Under the pieces are notes generated by a model, which was not told the DNA's origin, did no database searches, and saw only the letters and a list, made by a program, of their open reading frames with translations. Shown piece after piece: positions 27,403-37,121 of a DNA stretch of 64,000 nucleotides. The translations under genes were made by a program, and so were the position numbers. The DNA is from an uncultured bacterium (lineage in GTDB: Bacteria > Bacillota > Clostridia > Lachnospirales > Lachnospiraceae). The stretch is from the NCBI GenBank assembly GCA_905214875.1, contig CAJMNR010000006.1, forward strand, positions 1-64,000, read 5' to 3'. Each line of letters starts with the position of its first letter. The first letter of the stretch is position 1.

Positions 27403-28750
27403 TAGCAGCCCTTCTTTCCACTAGTTCCTTCGTAATTACTTCTAATTTATTTTGATCAAGCTTATATTTTTTTACAAAGAATAGAATGGATAAAACCAAT
27501 CCGATCATAGGAACGATACACATGATGAACCTGAGTCCTATGATTGTATGAGTACTTTGTGTTATCACATCCTCATTTAATCCGATGATATCGATGCCGA
27601 CACCTGCAATTAATACGCTGACCGCACTTGCAAGCTTAACAACGAATGTCTGTAGCGAAAAGATTACACTCTCATTACGCTGATTATCTTTCCATTCTCC
27701 ATAGTCTACGGTATCTGCTAAGAAAATAGTAGTTAGCACTGTTGCAAGACCAAAGCCAAAGAAAATGATCATTGCAGCGATGCAAAGAAGAATCATATTT
27801 CTGCTATTTAACATACCGAGTACAAATAACATGGTATATCCAAATAATGTGACACTGATTGCTCCTACTAAAATCTTCTTGCTTTCAAACTTCTTGCGTA
27901 GTACAGGAAGTAACATCATCGCAATGATTTGTGTCGCTCCACCTACCGTACCGAACACACCATATAAATCTTTATTTCCGATATCGTATTTAAAGAAATA
28001 GATAGCGAGCTGCTGTGTTAAATATAAGGATGCATTAAACATGATGATGCTGATTACGATTACTAACGCCTGGTCATTTTGAGCCAAAGAACGAAACATC
28101 TGTTTAATCGTAACGCTTTTCTTTTTCTCTACCACTTGCTCCTTAATGTTCATAACACAGATTACAATTGCAATTACAAAGATTACTGCAACGATAATTC
28201 CAACTACACGAAATCCTTGTAATTCATTTTTTCCGCCGAATACGGTTACTAACTTCATAGTAAATGCTGTTCCGATTGCAGCACCGATTCCTGCGCAGCT
28301 TCTAGCAATTACACTCATATTCTCTCTGTCTTTTCCTGACTTTGTAATTGCAGGAATCATGGACCAATAAGGAATATCCATGATTGTATATGTAATACCC
28401 CACATAATATAAATAACGGATATATAGACTAATAAGCCCACTCCGCTAAGATTAGACGGTGTTCCAAACATGAATACTAACACGACTGCATTTAACAACG
28501 TACCGACTAAAAGCCATGGGCGGAATTTCCCCCACTTCGTATTCGTTTTTTCAACTACAATTCCCATAAAAGGATCATTTAACGCATCGAATACTCTCGC
28601 CACCATAAATAGGATTCCGACAAATGTTCCACTCACTTTTAAAACAGAAGTACAATAATACATAAAAAAACTTGAAACCAAACAATACACCAAGTCTTTT
28701 CCAACCGCACCCATTCCATAAGATGCTTTTTCCCTCGTAGACAAATTCAT
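27374..28750 (-). CDS. Glycoside/cation symporter (GPH/MelB family)
   Basis: 458 residues with about twelve membrane helices. GPH-family marks: MGAVGKDLVYCLVS near the N-terminus, ARVFDALNDPFMGIVVEKT (cation-site Asp), KWGKFRPWLLVGT and the C-terminal-half ADTVDYGEWK. Imports galactosides or related oligosaccharides with a cation. Start ATG 28748-28750 is preceded by GGAGGAG at 7-8 nt; an upstream frame extension to 28789 lacks this. Lies 25 nt after the GH2 gene and feeds the two glycosidases beside it. Confidence 0.92.
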   Translation of the reverse strand: MNLSTREKASYGMGAVGKDLVYCLVSSFFMYYCTSVLKVSGTFVGILFMVARVFDALNDPFMGIVVEKTNTKWGKFRPWLLVGTLLNAVVLVFMFGTPSNLSGVGLLVYISVIYIMWGITYTIMDIPYWSMIPAITKSGKDRENMSVIARSCAGIGAAIGTAFTMKLVTVFGGKNELQGFRVVGIIVAVIFVIAIVICVMNIKEQVVEKKKSVTIKQMFRSLAQNDQALVIVISIIMFNASLYLTQQLAIYFFKYDIGNKDLYGVFGTVGGATQIIAMMLLPVLRKKFESKKILVGAISVTLFGYTMLFVLGMLNSRNMILLCIAAMIIFFGFGLATVLTTIFLADTVDYGEWKDNQRNESVIFSLQTFVVKLASAVSVLIAGVGIDIIGLNEDVITQSTHTIIGLRFIMCIVPMIGLVLSILFFVKKYKLDQNKLEVITKELVERRAANDTKNEFNL

Positions 28751-28775
28751 ACGCTTCTCCTCCATCCGCTTCAGC

Positions 28776-31169
28776 TTATTGTTTTCCAATTGTAAATGGT
28801 ATAGTGACGCTTTCCATTCCTTGTGCCTTCATTGTAAGTGCACCGCGACCAATCTTTGCTGTTGTTTTAACATAACAGCCACCCATGCCGCCTTTCATCG
28901 TAATTACATTTGGTCCAATCAGCTCTAAATCGCCTTCCACCATGAATGTAACCGGCTCTTGTGCATATGGTTGTAAGTTGTCATTTTCATCTCGTACTTC
29001 AATACGGATGCTTGCAACATCATATGTAGACTCTTCCATTAGGTCTGTATGGTCCACCGTAACTTTTAGATGTGTCTTTGTCATCGGCTGCTTCTTTACT
29101 ACCTTAACGACTTTTCCGTCTTTGATTGCTTCAAAACGATACGTCGTAACCGTACTTCCCCAATTACCAATGTACTTCCCGTAAAGCTCAACCGCATCCT
29201 GCATCTTCATGCCTCGAATCGTAAGCAATTTTGCTGCCGTAAACATAGCGCTTACCGGAAGACTGCTTTGACCAGATTTTGTTACTGCCATTAACACTTT
29301 TTTTACTTCATTTGATTTCTTAACAGAGAATCCTTCATTTTCCACCAACTGATTTCCGATGAAGTCATCCACTAAGATCGGTCCATGTTTTAAATGCTTA
29401 AATGGTGTATCTGCTTTTGTAAATGTCTTAATGAACGTATCATTTTTATAAAATTTCACTTCATCCGCATTGGTAAACAGATATACATCCCCCATGCTGC
29501 TTGCCGGATGTTCTCCAATATCCATCGCACTGCTTACATAAAGCACATCTTTCTCTTCCTGTTGAGATTCGTACACATATGCTGCCATCTTAGGATTACG
29601 GAACATATCCATAACACCGTGATAACAGATTCTGTCTCCACTTCCGAAATCCTTGTGCGTGTTGTAATCAAACATACACCATCCGAATCCACCACTGATT
29701 TGATCATCTTTTCGTAATCCTTCCATAACTCTTGCATGACGAAGGGCATGTTCTAATCGATGTTCCTCGCAATCAAAAGATTTGGTTGGGAACATATGGC
29801 CATTGTATTCGGTAACCAAATATGGCTTATTCATATTGGACGTGACCTTTTTCTTTTTATCTACCCCGTTATTTTTTCCATTATGTAAAAAGTCATTGTA
29901 CGTATACACGTCCTCTAATAAATTACTCCTTTTGATATAGCGTACACCGCCCGTTTGTCTTGTCGGATCTAACTCATGGGCTAACTTGTTCGTTCTTTCA
30001 TAAAATGCATCATCATCCACGGATTCATTGATACGAACCCCCCAGAGAATGATTGACGTATGATTGCGATACTGTCTTACCATTTCTTCAACGTTAATAA
30101 CAGCTTCGTTCTTCCATTCTTCATCCCCAACAAACTGCCAGCCTGGTATTTCTGTAAATACAAGCAATCCAAGTTCATCACATGCATCTAAGAAATAATG
30201 GGACTGAGGATAATGGGACGTACGAACTGCATTTAATCCAAGCTCCTCTTTTAGGATTCTAGCATCATTAACCTGTGCACTCTTTGGCATGGCATATCCA
30301 ACATAAGGATAACTTTGATGACGGTTTAACCCTTGAATCTTAACCTTCTTACCATTTAAGAAAAATCCATCCACACGAAACTCAGACTCACGGAATCCGA
30401 AACGAATGAAATTCTCATCTACTAATTTTCCATTTTCATATAAGGAAATCTTTGCAACATAAAGAGCGGGATCTGTTAGTTCCCATAACTTCACATCACT
30501 ACATTTTGTTACAATCGTAGCTTTATTTCCTAAAAACTCTTCTTCACTAGAAGCCACTTCTTTTGCTAAGTCCTTTGTATAGATGGTCTGCCTCACCTTT
30601 GTAAACTTTGCTTCTTTGTTTAGCGTTATTTCTGTACTGACTTCCTTTTCTTGTTCTAACACATTCTTTGTCGTAACAAAGGCATCTTCGATATATGTAT
30701 CCTCCTTAATTTCTAGGTAGACTTCACGGTAGATTCCCCCATAAGTCATATAATCAATTACTCGTCCAAATGGTGGGATATTCAATGTTTCATTGCTATC
30801 TAGCTTTACGACGATCTGATTTTCTTCTCCGAAATTAATAAATGGTGCAATATCAAACGTAAATGATGTATACCCACATTTATGAGTAGTTACAAGCGTC
30901 CCGTTAATATACACTTCTGCCAAATGGGCTGCTCCTTCAAATGTTAATAGGACATGTTTTTTGCTCCATTCGCTGTTTGCCATAAATACCTTTTTGTATC
31001 CGCAAACCATCTGGTAAATCTGTTCGTCGAAATTATTAAATGGTGTTTCCACATTGGTATGTGGTAATCGAACTTTCTGTAATGACTCAACACCATAATC
31101 TGCCCTTAATAATTCCTCGCTAAACTTGGGGGTAAATCCCCAATTCTCATTTAAATAAATACGTTTCAT
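28776..31169 (-). CDS. GH2 glycoside hydrolase (beta-galactosidase-like)
   Basis: 797 residues. Sugar-binding jelly roll (1-175), Ig-like domain, TIM barrel (about 275-550) and C-terminal Ig-like domains. Acid/base Glu382 lies in ILWGVRINES and nucleophile Glu454 in YLVTEYNGH. No signal peptide. The substrate may be a beta-galactoside or beta-glucuronide; the neighbouring alpha-galactosidase and MelB-type symporter favour galactosides. ATG 31167-31169 is chosen because GGAG lies 8 nt upstream. Second gene of the operon, 22 nt after tetR. Confidence 0.9.
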   Translation of the reverse strand: MKRIYLNENWGFTPKFSEELLRADYGVESLQKVRLPHTNVETPFNNFDEQIYQMVCGYKKVFMANSEWSKKHVLLTFEGAAHLAEVYINGTLVTTHKCGYTSFTFDIAPFINFGEENQIVVKLDSNETLNIPPFGRVIDYMTYGGIYREVYLEIKEDTYIEDAFVTTKNVLEQEKEVSTEITLNKEAKFTKVRQTIYTKDLAKEVASSEEEFLGNKATIVTKCSDVKLWELTDPALYVAKISLYENGKLVDENFIRFGFRESEFRVDGFFLNGKKVKIQGLNRHQSYPYVGYAMPKSAQVNDARILKEELGLNAVRTSHYPQSHYFLDACDELGLLVFTEIPGWQFVGDEEWKNEAVINVEEMVRQYRNHTSIILWGVRINESVDDDAFYERTNKLAHELDPTRQTGGVRYIKRSNLLEDVYTYNDFLHNGKNNGVDKKKKVTSNMNKPYLVTEYNGHMFPTKSFDCEEHRLEHALRHARVMEGLRKDDQISGGFGWCMFDYNTHKDFGSGDRICYHGVMDMFRNPKMAAYVYESQQEEKDVLYVSSAMDIGEHPASSMGDVYLFTNADEVKFYKNDTFIKTFTKADTPFKHLKHGPILVDDFIGNQLVENEGFSVKKSNEVKKVLMAVTKSGQSSLPVSAMFTAAKLLTIRGMKMQDAVELYGKYIGNWGSTVTTYRFEAIKDGKVVKVVKKQPMTKTHLKVTVDHTDLMEESTYDVASIRIEVRDENDNLQPYAQEPVTFMVEGDLELIGPNVITMKGGMGGCYVKTTAKIGRGALTMKAQGMESVTIPFTIGKQ

Positions 31170-31191
31170 ACCACTCTCTCCTCTCTCCTTA

Positions 31192-31755
31192 CTACACTCT
31201 AACTCGTATACCATCTATTACAATTGCAATCATCTCACTTAAAGATTCCTGATAACTTATATTGTTCTCGATAAGAATAGGATTACCGATAAAATGCTCA
31301 ATGGACGCTTCCACCATCGCTTTTACTACCGCAAAATTTGCATTTCTCACCTTTCCTTCACTCACTGCCTGATTAAACAATTCTTCAATTGGTTCCCATC
31401 CGGATTCTAGCTTTTCCTCGATCTTTTTATAAATCTTTGGATACTTATCCTTCAACAAATAGATCTGGCGAAAATCCAATCCTTGTAATCTCTTTGGCAG
31501 TGCAACCATTACACTTCTTAACTTATCTACAATATCAATCTCTTGTGTGCGTATCAGTTCTTCCTTTGTATGATAGATTTCATCAAAGCAGTAATTTACC
31601 ATTTCAAAAAATAATGTCTCTTTATCCTTAAACACTGTATAAAGTGTTTTTTTGCTTATTCCTAGCCGTTTCGCTATGTCATCCATTGTAAACTTCATAT
31701 TTTTCTCGTTAAATTCTTCAATTGTGGCATCTAGTATTCTCTGGCTTAATTCCAT
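31192..31755 (-). CDS. TetR/AcrR family transcriptional regulator
   Basis: 187 residues. N-terminal helix-turn-helix (MKFTMDDIAKRLGISKKTLYTVFKDKETLF, residues ~23-52), then an all-helical ligand-binding domain. GCAGGAGG precedes the ATG at 31753-31755. It heads the galactoside operon and has its own inverted-repeat operator immediately upstream, overlapping the start of transcription, so it most likely represses itself and the glycosidase genes. The inducer is presumably a sugar or derivative, which is unusual for this family. Confidence 0.9.
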   Translation of the reverse strand: MELSQRILDATIEEFNEKNMKFTMDDIAKRLGISKKTLYTVFKDKETLFFEMVNYCFDEIYHTKEELIRTQEIDIVDKLRSVMVALPKRLQGLDFRQIYLLKDKYPKIYKKIEEKLESGWEPIEELFNQAVSEGKVRNANFAVVKAMVEASIEHFIGNPILIENNISYQESLSEMIAIVIDGIRVRV

Positions 31756-31790
31756 AATTACCTCCTGCAACACCATGTGATGTATGTAAT

Positions 31791-31826
31791 GGAAACTAGG
31801 AAACTCTTTTTAGTTTTCTAGTTTCC
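31791..31826. promoter_or_regulatory. TetR-type operator of the galactoside operon
   Basis: Inverted repeat GGAAACTAGGAAAC (31791-31804) and GTTTTCTAGTTTCC (31813-31826), 13 of 14 positions symmetric, 8-bp spacer. It starts three bases downstream of the predicted -10 and ends about 35 bp before the tetR start codon. Each half also holds a direct GGAAAC repeat. Confidence 0.75.
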
Positions 31827-31829
31827 TAT

Positions 31830-31858
31830 ATTTTACCATAGACGGTTCTTCTTTTCAA
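31830..31858 (-). promoter_or_regulatory. Promoter of tetR-GH2-symporter-GH36 operon
   Basis: TTGAAA (31853-31858), 17-nt spacer, TAAAAT (31830-31835) on the minus strand, directly abutting the operator. Confidence 0.75.
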
Positions 31859-31893
31859 TAATAAACTCCAACATTATATTGCATTTTTAACAA

Positions 31894-31946
31894 AAAATAA
31901 GCCATTGCAAAAATTATATATAACATTTTTCACAATGACTTATTTT
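31894..31946 (-). terminator. Terminator of MBL-fold gene
   Basis: Long hairpin with AAAATAAG/CTTATTTT base and CATTG/CAATG pairs, AT-rich loop, followed by a T run on the minus strand. Confidence 0.7.
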
Positions 31947-31985
31947 AAACCTCAATCTTTAATTGTAATGTTTTTAATCAACCTG

Positions 31986-32750
31986 TTAAAACTCAGAATT
32001 CTTTCTAGTAATTTTGACATCCCTGGAGCGGTATGCACTATATGTTTCAGCTAACAAACGCCTCTTTATGCTTCTTCCATGTCCAGGTAAAAAAATCTGG
32101 CATCCTGTGGATAATAATCGTTTCCATGAATCTAATATTACCTCTTGCTCCCTCTCATTTGATGGGATAATACTTCCCACCAAGCTATGTATCATGACAT
32201 CTCCAACTATTGCGACTTCATGATCGATCAGGACGCTTACACTTCCTTCTGCCGCTCCCTTCGTCTCCATAATGACAAGATCCACCTCTTGATTTTTACC
32301 AAGCGACTTCACGGTTGCCATACTACCATTCTTCTTTTCCTTAAGTGGGTAAACGTAACTTGCCTCTACCTCCCTAAATTCTGAATATAACGGAGCCTTA
32401 TGCAAAAGCAAAGTAATTGCCCTAGTCCATAAATTAGTCTTTCCTGGCATAATACATCTTCCTGCCTGAAGCGTGGACTGCACATCTTGGTGTACATAAA
32501 CCTTTGCATGATATGCATGTTGAAGGAAACTTGCATTCCCCACATGGTCCGCATGCATACATGTAATAAAGATTGCATCAATACGATGTACCCCTAATCG
32601 ATCTAACTGTTTAACAATTTTCTTTCTTTCCGCTTCCGCACCAGTATCCACTAAGATGTAGTGCGTATCTTTCTCAATCAAATAGCAATTACATCTTACG
32701 CTTTCCAATCGATAAATACGTGTCATTTTAGATGTGATCCACAGTCTCAT
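31986..32750 (-). CDS. MBL-fold protein with two metal ligands lost
   Basis: 254 residues of metallo-beta-lactamase fold, close in pattern to glyoxalase II/quorum lactonase-like hydrolases. The usual THxHADH motif reads TCMHADHVGN, so the first His is Cys; the usual TPGHTEGS reads TKGAAEGS, so the second-domain His is Ala. The bridging Asp (AIVGDVMI) and last His (LPGHGRS) are kept. Site-1 metal binding should be lost while site 2 stays. Two starts are possible: ATG 32748-32750 with AAGGTGG, or ATG 32766-32768 with a weaker AGGA; I take the first. Single gene between two terminator-bounded units. Confidence 0.8.
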   Translation of the reverse strand: MRLWITSKMTRIYRLESVRCNCYLIEKDTHYILVDTGAEAERKKIVKQLDRLGVHRIDAIFITCMHADHVGNASFLQHAYHAKVYVHQDVQSTLQAGRCIMPGKTNLWTRAITLLLHKAPLYSEFREVEASYVYPLKEKKNGSMATVKSLGKNQEVDLVIMETKGAAEGSVSVLIDHEVAIVGDVMIHSLVGSIIPSNEREQEVILDSWKRLLSTGCQIFLPGHGRSIKRRLLAETYSAYRSRDVKITRKNSEF

Positions 32751-32908
32751 TTTTCCACCTTCTACCATATTTATTATCCTAATTATACGTTTGCTTATCT
32801 GTCATGTCAACAAATGCAAAAAAGAGATAAGGAGCTTTTGCTCCATAGAAGATTTCTCAACTATTTTGCAAAAACCCCTTATTCCATCGACCTTTTTAGT
32901 CTTCGCCG

Positions 32909-33097
32909 CTATTTACATCCACAATTATCGCCGCAGCTTGATTTCATTGCAAATGAATCACAGTCTGTACATTCTTTCTGTGTTGGATTACTTTCGTGAG
33001 TTCCTACCATAATCTTATCTAATGTACAATAATTTTCTGTTTGTGCGTGATGCGTGCAATTGTTAACTGTACATCCGATACTCAAATTCTTTTCCAT
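32909..33097 (-). CDS. DUF1540 domain protein
   Basis: 62 residues, eight or more Cys. Fits DUF1540: IGCTVNNCTHH...NYCTLDKIMVGTH...QKECTDCDSF, ending CGDNCGCK. DUF1540 proteins are short cysteine-rich proteins of Clostridia and Bacilli, possibly metal-binding; role unknown. ATG 33095-33097 is preceded by AAGGTG at 7 nt; a GTG three codons upstream is too close to the site. Confidence 0.85.
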   Translation of the reverse strand: MEKNLSIGCTVNNCTHHAQTENYCTLDKIMVGTHESNPTQKECTDCDSFAMKSSCGDNCGCK

Positions 33098-33259
33098 AGT
33101 ATTCACCTTTCCTTTTAAACGCGGTCTCTATCATTGTATCATCAGTTGCCGTAAGCCGTTATAATGGCCTTTCACTTGACCGTTATAGCAACTCACATAA
33201 ATTAGTATGGCATGATGTGACATTAATATTCTTAATCTAGCATCATTAGACTACTTAGA

Positions 33260-33601
33260 TTATTCCCATGTTTTCCAAATCTCTGGTGCATATCCAATGG
33301 TTGCTTTTTTCCCATTTCGAACAATTGGGCTTTTAAATAATTTAGGATTTTCAAGAAGTTTTTCTTCTTTATCCTCTTCTGCTAAATACTGAAATAAAGC
33401 TAGCAAATCCTTGTCTTTACAATTTTGATCTACTAAAGCTTCCATGCTTCCTGCTGCCTGCTTCACGCTGTTATATTCGCCCTTGCTAAGTCCTTTTTCA
33501 AGCAAATCTATCTTTTGATACTTAATGTTTCTTTCTTTAAAATAACGCTCTGCTTTTTTTGTATCAAAGCATTTGCTTTTTCCAAATATCTGAATATTCA
33601 T
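33260..33601 (-). CDS. ArsC/Spx-family thioredoxin-fold protein
   Basis: 113 residues. ArsC-like fold: N-terminal FGKSKCFDTKKAERYFKERNIKY with a single active-site Cys (CxxT, not the CxxC of Spx) and a LFKSPIVRNGKKATIGY segment with the cis-Pro. The arsenate-reductase triad arginines are not clearly kept, so a glutathione- or thiol-linked reductase or a Spx-like regulator are both possible. Stand-alone gene. Confidence 0.8.
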   Translation of the reverse strand: MNIQIFGKSKCFDTKKAERYFKERNIKYQKIDLLEKGLSKGEYNSVKQAAGSMEALVDQNCKDKDLLALFQYLAEEDKEEKLLENPKLFKSPIVRNGKKATIGYAPEIWKTWE

Positions 33602-33637
33602 AATTACTCTCCTATTTCCAGTACTTCTTTGTCTATT

Positions 33638-34768
33638 TTACAGGTCATATTTTAAAGTTTCAACTAAAACCGCTTTGGAAAATGGCATTTTTAATACAAC
33701 CGAGTCAGAATAGCCTTGTTCAGAATCCATCGAATATTTTGCGATGTCCGAAGTTGCCATAACAATCTTAATGAACTGTAAATCTTCCTCTTTTTCATAT
33801 CGTTTCTGATTAATGCGATTTATGCGTTCCTGAATCTTAGGATAACAAAATCCCGAGTTATCCATATTAATAAGTACCGTTTGAATCTGTTCGGTTTCTA
33901 ACATATTTACCGCACGAATTCCGCCGTTTACAGGAAGTACTTCAAATTCTTCCTCTAACATAGCTTTAATTTGCCCGAAGTTCGATTCATTACGGTCTAT
34001 GTACATAACACGTGGTAAACGTTTTTTCTCATAAACCTTGTTGATTCCGTGTTCCAAGGCATATTCGATACGTCCTAACAATTCCTCTTGTTCGAATGGC
34101 TTTACTAAATACCCTGCAGGACCAAGCTTGATACATTCCTTTACCGTATTAATATCTGCATGTCCGGTCTGAAATAATACTGGCGTCTTCTTAAATCGAT
34201 CCATTTCCTGAATTCGTTTAAACAACGTCCTTCCATCCATTTCAGGCATCACAATATCAAGAAAGATCAAATCCACATTATGACGTTCCAAATACCTTAA
34301 CGCTTCCGTTCCCGTAGAAACCTCAGCCACTTTATATGTTGGCTTTAAATAAGTAGCAAGAACCGTCCTTGCAACCTGATCGTCGTCCACAACAAGAATC
34401 TTCTTCTTGCTATCATGGCTTTTTGCAATCATCTGTTTGATATAAAATAGGAGGACATCTATGCAAACATCCTTTTTAATGCCTATTGTAATTCCATCCT
34501 CATAAAACCTCTCAAACTGCTGATCTTGCTCCTCCTCTACAAGTAAAATCAAAGGGATATTCGGACGTTTAGGGATCTTTCTTATCCTCTTTATCACACT
34601 TTCCGGGTCATAGGTAACATTCACCGTATTAAGGATGATGACCTCAGGAGTAATCTTACTTAGGCATTGAACCGCTTCTATGTCATTTTTCACATTCGTT
34701 ATCCTAACCTTTTGTGTTTCAGCCAGGACTTTATCTATTTGTTTTCCAATGGCAATTACTTGTTCCAT
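33638..34768 (-). CDS. Response regulator with three tandem receiver domains, two degenerate
   Basis: 376 residues. Central receiver (about 122-240) is complete: ILVVDDDQ, phospho-acceptor Asp171 in LIFLDIVMPEMDG, Lys in YLVKPFE. The N-terminal third (1-115) and C-terminal third (about 252-376) keep the receiver strand pattern, but the acceptor Asp is Asn or absent (VIILNTVN; VLINMDNSG). No output domain. Its start overlaps the Hpt gene by 13 nt, so the two are translationally coupled phosphorelay parts. The flanking domains may be protein-docking pseudo-receivers. Confidence 0.85.
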   Translation of the reverse strand: MEQVIAIGKQIDKVLAETQKVRITNVKNDIEAVQCLSKITPEVIILNTVNVTYDPESVIKRIRKIPKRPNIPLILLVEEEQDQQFERFYEDGITIGIKKDVCIDVLLFYIKQMIAKSHDSKKKILVVDDDQVARTVLATYLKPTYKVAEVSTGTEALRYLERHNVDLIFLDIVMPEMDGRTLFKRIQEMDRFKKTPVLFQTGHADINTVKECIKLGPAGYLVKPFEQEELLGRIEYALEHGINKVYEKKRLPRVMYIDRNESNFGQIKAMLEEEFEVLPVNGGIRAVNMLETEQIQTVLINMDNSGFCYPKIQERINRINQKRYEKEEDLQFIKIVMATSDIAKYSMDSEQGYSDSVVLKMPFSKAVLVETLKYDL

Positions 34769-35358
34769 GCAAGTATCTCCTTCCTAAGTAGTTCAACCAA
34801 TGTATCTCCTTGTTGATCCTTTTTCTCTTTTAACGCCGCCAATGCATTTTTCACAATTTCTAAAAGCTTGTCCGGCATCTCATAAATCGTTAACAGCTCC
34901 AATGCATCGACTGCATACTCTCTCTTATTCTGACTAAGCATTGTGCAAACTTCCTCTATAATACGGGCACACTCCTCTTGTTCCCTCTTCGAGACAAAGT
35001 TCTTTGCTCCTTCTCGGTTAAGCAGTTTCGAACTTGTTAGCGTTGTAATTTCATCCAAAAGCTGTTCAAAATGTTTAATCAAATGTTCCGTTTTTCTATG
35101 TAATACTTCATATTCTTTATTTTTCCCCGCATACTCAAGCTCTTTCGCTTCTAGTTCCAACTGCTTGGCACCAATTAAGGCTGCATTACTTTTTAGTGTA
35201 TGAGCTTCGATAATATAGTCGTCATATTGCTCTTTTTCAAGGTATTGCTTTATATGTACTAACCGCTCTGGTACAAACATAAGCAGGCTTTTTAAAGTGT
35301 CTTCATAAATCTCCTTACTACCTGCGCAATGTTCCATCCCACTTTTGTAATCAATCAT
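34756..35358 (-). CDS. Hpt-domain phosphotransfer protein
   Basis: 200 residues. N-terminal Hpt four-helix bundle with the phosphorylatable His in IEAHTLKSNAALIGA (about residue 52-53), then a ~90-residue helical C-terminal part of unknown role. Start ATG 35356-35358 has AAGGAG 6-7 nt upstream; the in-frame TTG further up overlaps that site and is rejected. Coupled to the triple-receiver gene and divergent from the methyl-accepting protein gene. No histidine kinase lies nearby, so the phosphoryl donor must be encoded elsewhere. Confidence 0.85.
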   Translation of the reverse strand: MIDYKSGMEHCAGSKEIYEDTLKSLLMFVPERLVHIKQYLEKEQYDDYIIEAHTLKSNAALIGAKQLELEAKELEYAGKNKEYEVLHRKTEHLIKHFEQLLDEITTLTSSKLLNREGAKNFVSKREQEECARIIEEVCTMLSQNKREYAVDALELLTIYEMPDKLLEIVKNALAALKEKKDQQGDTLVELLRKEILAWNK

Positions 35359-35543
35359 TTTCTTCTCCTTCAAAGTAACGCTTTTGTATCTATAATAAAG
35401 CAGGTCATAAAACAGGTCAACTTTATTTTTTATACTTTCGTTCGACTTAATATAAGTAAGAATTAAGAAAATTTTTGCTGAATCATTTTATTTGTAGGAA
35501 TATTATGGTATTATATGTCATAATAGAATAAGGAGGATATATT

Positions 35544-37031
35544 ATGACTAAATCTCATGAAAAAATACCAGAATTACAAAAAGTAAATTTATGCTGCATC
35601 AATTGCTACATAATGTTAGTCTTGATGCTAATCACATTTTCCATCGTTCAGGTTCTATTAACTGATACATCAGTTACACGATTTTTCCCTCTCTACATAG
35701 TAATGGGGATTACCGGCGTAGCCTCCCTTATCATCTTTAATCTTTACAAGAACTCTCCAATGATCAAACATATAGTTGCCTGCAGCTGCGGACTTTCTTA
35801 TGCAGTCTTGTTATTTACAAATGATACTGCATTTGCATTTACCTATGCCATTCCAATGTTAATCGTCACAACCGCTTTTGGAGATTTCATCTTCTCCTGT
35901 ATCATCGATGGTGGCGTAATACTAATTAATATAGCAGTTTGCGTGGTTAACGTGGCAACGAAACAATTGACAAATGACGACATCTTCTCCATGGTCTTAC
36001 GTCTTACGTTCGTGCTATTCGTAACTGTAGATGTCGTATTTGTAACAAGACTGATTGTACAGCTTAATAACGAGAAAGCGGAACGGATGAATGCCGAAAA
36101 AGACAAAGTATCCGAACTTCTTTCCCATATTCTTTCTGTATCCAATGATATGATTGATGATATCTCCGATGTTTCTGAGAATATGAAACTTTTTCGTGAA
36201 TCTGTTACTGAAACACAATCTGCAATGGAAGAAGTTTCAAAGGGAACAAATGAAACAGCCGAGTCTGTTCAAGTTCAGTTAATCAAGACAGAAGAAATCC
36301 AGAATCAAATTGAGAATGTTACCGATGCTTCCAAGAACATCGAAAGCGATGTTACCATTGCCAGAGAGTCCATTGTATCTGGTGAAACTAATATCAACGA
36401 ACTCATACACCAGGTGGAAATTTCCGAAACAGCCAGCACTACAGTTGCTAAAGAATTAACAGAACTTGACCAGAGCACAGAAAAGATGCATTCCATCATC
36501 GAAGTAATCAACAATATTGCAAGCCAAACAAGCCTGCTTTCTCTAAATGCAAGTATCGAAGCTGCTAGAGCCGGAGAAGCTGGACGAGGATTTGCCGTTG
36601 TAGCAAGCGAAATTAGCAATCTTGCAAGCCAAACACAAGATGCAACAAGTAACATCAGTAACCTAATCGGTAATGTCTCCGATGTCGTAGCAAACGTAAT
36701 CGAATCCATCAATCATTTGATTGCAAGCAATAACGAACAGGCATCTGCAGCTACGAAAAGTGCGAAGAGTTTTGCAGAAATCAATGCACGGACAAAAGAT
36801 ATTTATGAACGAAGCAACGATCTCATTAAGAGTGTAAATGCTTTAGCATCTAGCAATCACGAAATCATCGAAAGCATTTCAACAATCTCCGCAGTTACCG
36901 AAGAAGTATCTGCACATTCCAATGCTACCTATTCAGCAAGTGAGAAAAATAGCGAAGCAATGACAACTTTGTCTAATATTATCGCGTCTTTGTCTGACAA
37001 GGCTAAAATATTACAAAATAATGAAGAATAG
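35544..37031 (+). CDS. Methyl-accepting chemotaxis-type protein
   Basis: 495 residues. Five or six membrane helices (about 20-175) with no sizable extracellular ligand domain, a linker, then a cytoplasmic signalling coiled coil whose hairpin tip reads [37 protein letters not shown], the CheA/CheW contact region. AAGGAGG precedes the ATG. Followed by the FIST and coiled-coil genes on the same strand, 90 nt on. It senses something in or at the membrane, or an intracellular signal via partners. Confidence 0.9.
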   Translation: MTKSHEKIPELQKVNLCCINCYIMLVLMLITFSIVQVLLTDTSVTRFFPLYIVMGITGVASLIIFNLYKNSPMIKHIVACSCGLSYAVLLFTNDTAFAFTYAIPMLIVTTAFGDFIFSCIIDGGVILINIAVCVVNVATKQLTNDDIFSMVLRLTFVLFVTVDVVFVTRLIVQLNNEKAERMNAEKDKVSELLSHILSVSNDMIDDISDVSENMKLFRESVTETQSAMEEVSKGTNETAESVQVQLIKTEEIQNQIENVTDASKNIESDVTIARESIVSGETNINELIHQVEISETASTTVAKELTELDQSTEKMHSIIEVINNIASQTSLLSLNASIEAARAGEAGRGFAVVASEISNLASQTQDATSNISNLIGNVSDVVANVIESINHLIASNNEQASAATKSAKSFAEINARTKDIYERSNDLIKSVNALASSNHEIIESISTISAVTEEVSAHSNATYSASEKNSEAMTTLSNIIASLSDKAKILQNNEE

Positions 37032-37121
37032 TAAAAAATACCATTATTCTCTTCCTATTTCATCAAATTTATAGTATGATAGATGTAGTAATTATTATGT
37101 ACTTAGGAGGAAATTGCAAAA

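Noticed and set aside
35440..35520. Sigma-D (flagellar) promoter for the MCP gene
   Set aside because: TAAG-16 nt-GCTGAATC matches the consensus only in part; not supported enough to list.
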